A DNA stretch of 5,162 bases from the NCBI GenBank assembly GCA_002377025.1, contig DFPA01000017.1, positions 1 through 5,162 on the forward strand. Direction: 5' to 3'. The translations under genes were made by a program, and so were the position numbers. This DNA is from Patescibacteria group bacterium UBA3527. GTDB taxonomy: Bacteria > Patescibacteriota > Minisyncoccia > Phycocordibacterales > UBA918. The notes under the pieces are model-generated. The model saw only the letters and a program-made list of their open reading frames with translations, was not told the origin of the DNA and did not search any database. Within the stretch, counting starts at the first letter, position 1. Every line of letters starts with the position of its first letter. Shown in pieces: positions 5,048-5,162 of the stretch.

Positions 5048-5052
5048 CTCCT
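5048..5052 (-). promoter_or_regulatory. Shine-Dalgarno site deciding the greA start
   Basis: AGGAG on the minus strand is followed by 7 bases (AAAGCTA) and ATG at 5040. This selects the internal ATG over the upstream GTG at 5157. Confidence 0.85.
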
Positions 5053-5073
5053 AGCCTTTTGTTGCCAACCAAA

Positions 5074-5102
5074 CTTATACAATATTTGTTTAGATAAGGC
5101 AA
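5074..5102 (-). promoter_or_regulatory. Sigma70-type promoter for greA
   Basis: On the minus strand, TTGCCT (5097-5102) and TATAAG (5074-5079, 5 of 6) are separated by an optimal 17 bases. The surrounding sequence is AT-rich. The predicted start near 5067 gives a leader of about 27 bases that contains the AGGAG site. The -35 box lies about 37 bases inside the right terminal repeat, so the promoter belongs to the bounded unit and not to its host flank. Confidence 0.7.
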
Positions 5103-5138
5103 TGCAAAGGGCAAATATTTTATGTAATTTCGCAAGCT

Positions 5139-5162
5139 CCACCCCACGCCCGACCACACAAT
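5139..5162. repeat. Right terminal inverted repeat (24 bp perfect)
   Basis: The last 24 bases (starting CCACCCCACG and ending CCACACAAT) are the exact reverse complement of bases 1-24. AAGC at 5134-5137 extends the match after a single mismatch at 5138. It ends at the last base of the window and lies directly upstream of the greA promoter. Unlike the left copy, it is not followed inward by a hairpin or foldback. Confidence 0.9.

Noticed and set aside
5041..5157. Upstream GTG start for greA at 5157
   Set aside because: It would add 39 residues unrelated to GreA, use terminal-repeat and promoter sequence as coding, and ignore the AGGAG site before the ATG at 5040.

Overview
The window looks bacterial. 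It has a Gre-type transcription cleavage factor (archaea use TFS instead), AGGAG-type ribosome binding sites, sigma70-like promoters and intrinsic terminators. TGA ends four of the six genes, so codes that reassign TGA are unlikely. Compact, overlapping genes and a variant GreA coiled-coil tip would fit a small-genome lineage such as Patescibacteria, but this is a weak guess. The window is bounded at its very first and last base by a 24-bp perfect terminal inverted repeat, so it may be a complete unit: a transposon-like cargo element, a small linear element, or a contig whose ends fell in a repeat. No transposase, integrase, replication gene or terminal-protein gene is visible.

Layout, left to right. 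Bases 1-535 hold no convincing gene. They contain the left terminal repeat, a hairpin just inside it, and a roughly 370-bp foldback structure (124-492) whose arms pair almost completely and which encloses two strong hairpins (170-221 and 229-255). A 14-bp palindrome (500-513) and an intrinsic terminator for the leftward genes follow. All six genes lie on the minus strand and are read from the right end towards the left: greA (4567-5040), an adenylate-kinase-like P-loop kinase (4064-4567), a GHMP-family kinase (2955-4019), a class I methyltransferase (2293-2958), a diverged Ham1/RdgB-type NTP pyrophosphatase (1728-2291) and a PrnB-family (IDO/TDO superfamily) heme protein (548-1672).

There appear to be three transcription blocks. 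(i) greA and the kinase are driven by a promoter just inside the right terminal repeat; they share one base at TGATG and end in a hairpin at 4048-4075. (ii) The GHMP kinase, methyltransferase and NTPase form a tight cassette (ATGA overlap, then a 1-nt gap). By eye it is distinctly more AT-rich than its flanks, and none of its genes has a good Shine-Dalgarno sequence. (iii) The PrnB-like gene has its own promoter, a strong ribosome binding site and a T-rich terminator.

Functionally, blocks ii and iii look like small-molecule metabolism (phosphorylation, methylation, nucleotide-type hydrolysis, and heme chemistry on an indole or similar aromatic). Block i is housekeeping-like. A joint pathway is an inference from proximity only. 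The most interesting points are the element-like boundaries, the left-end foldback structure and the PrnB-like enzyme beside an unassigned three-enzyme cassette.
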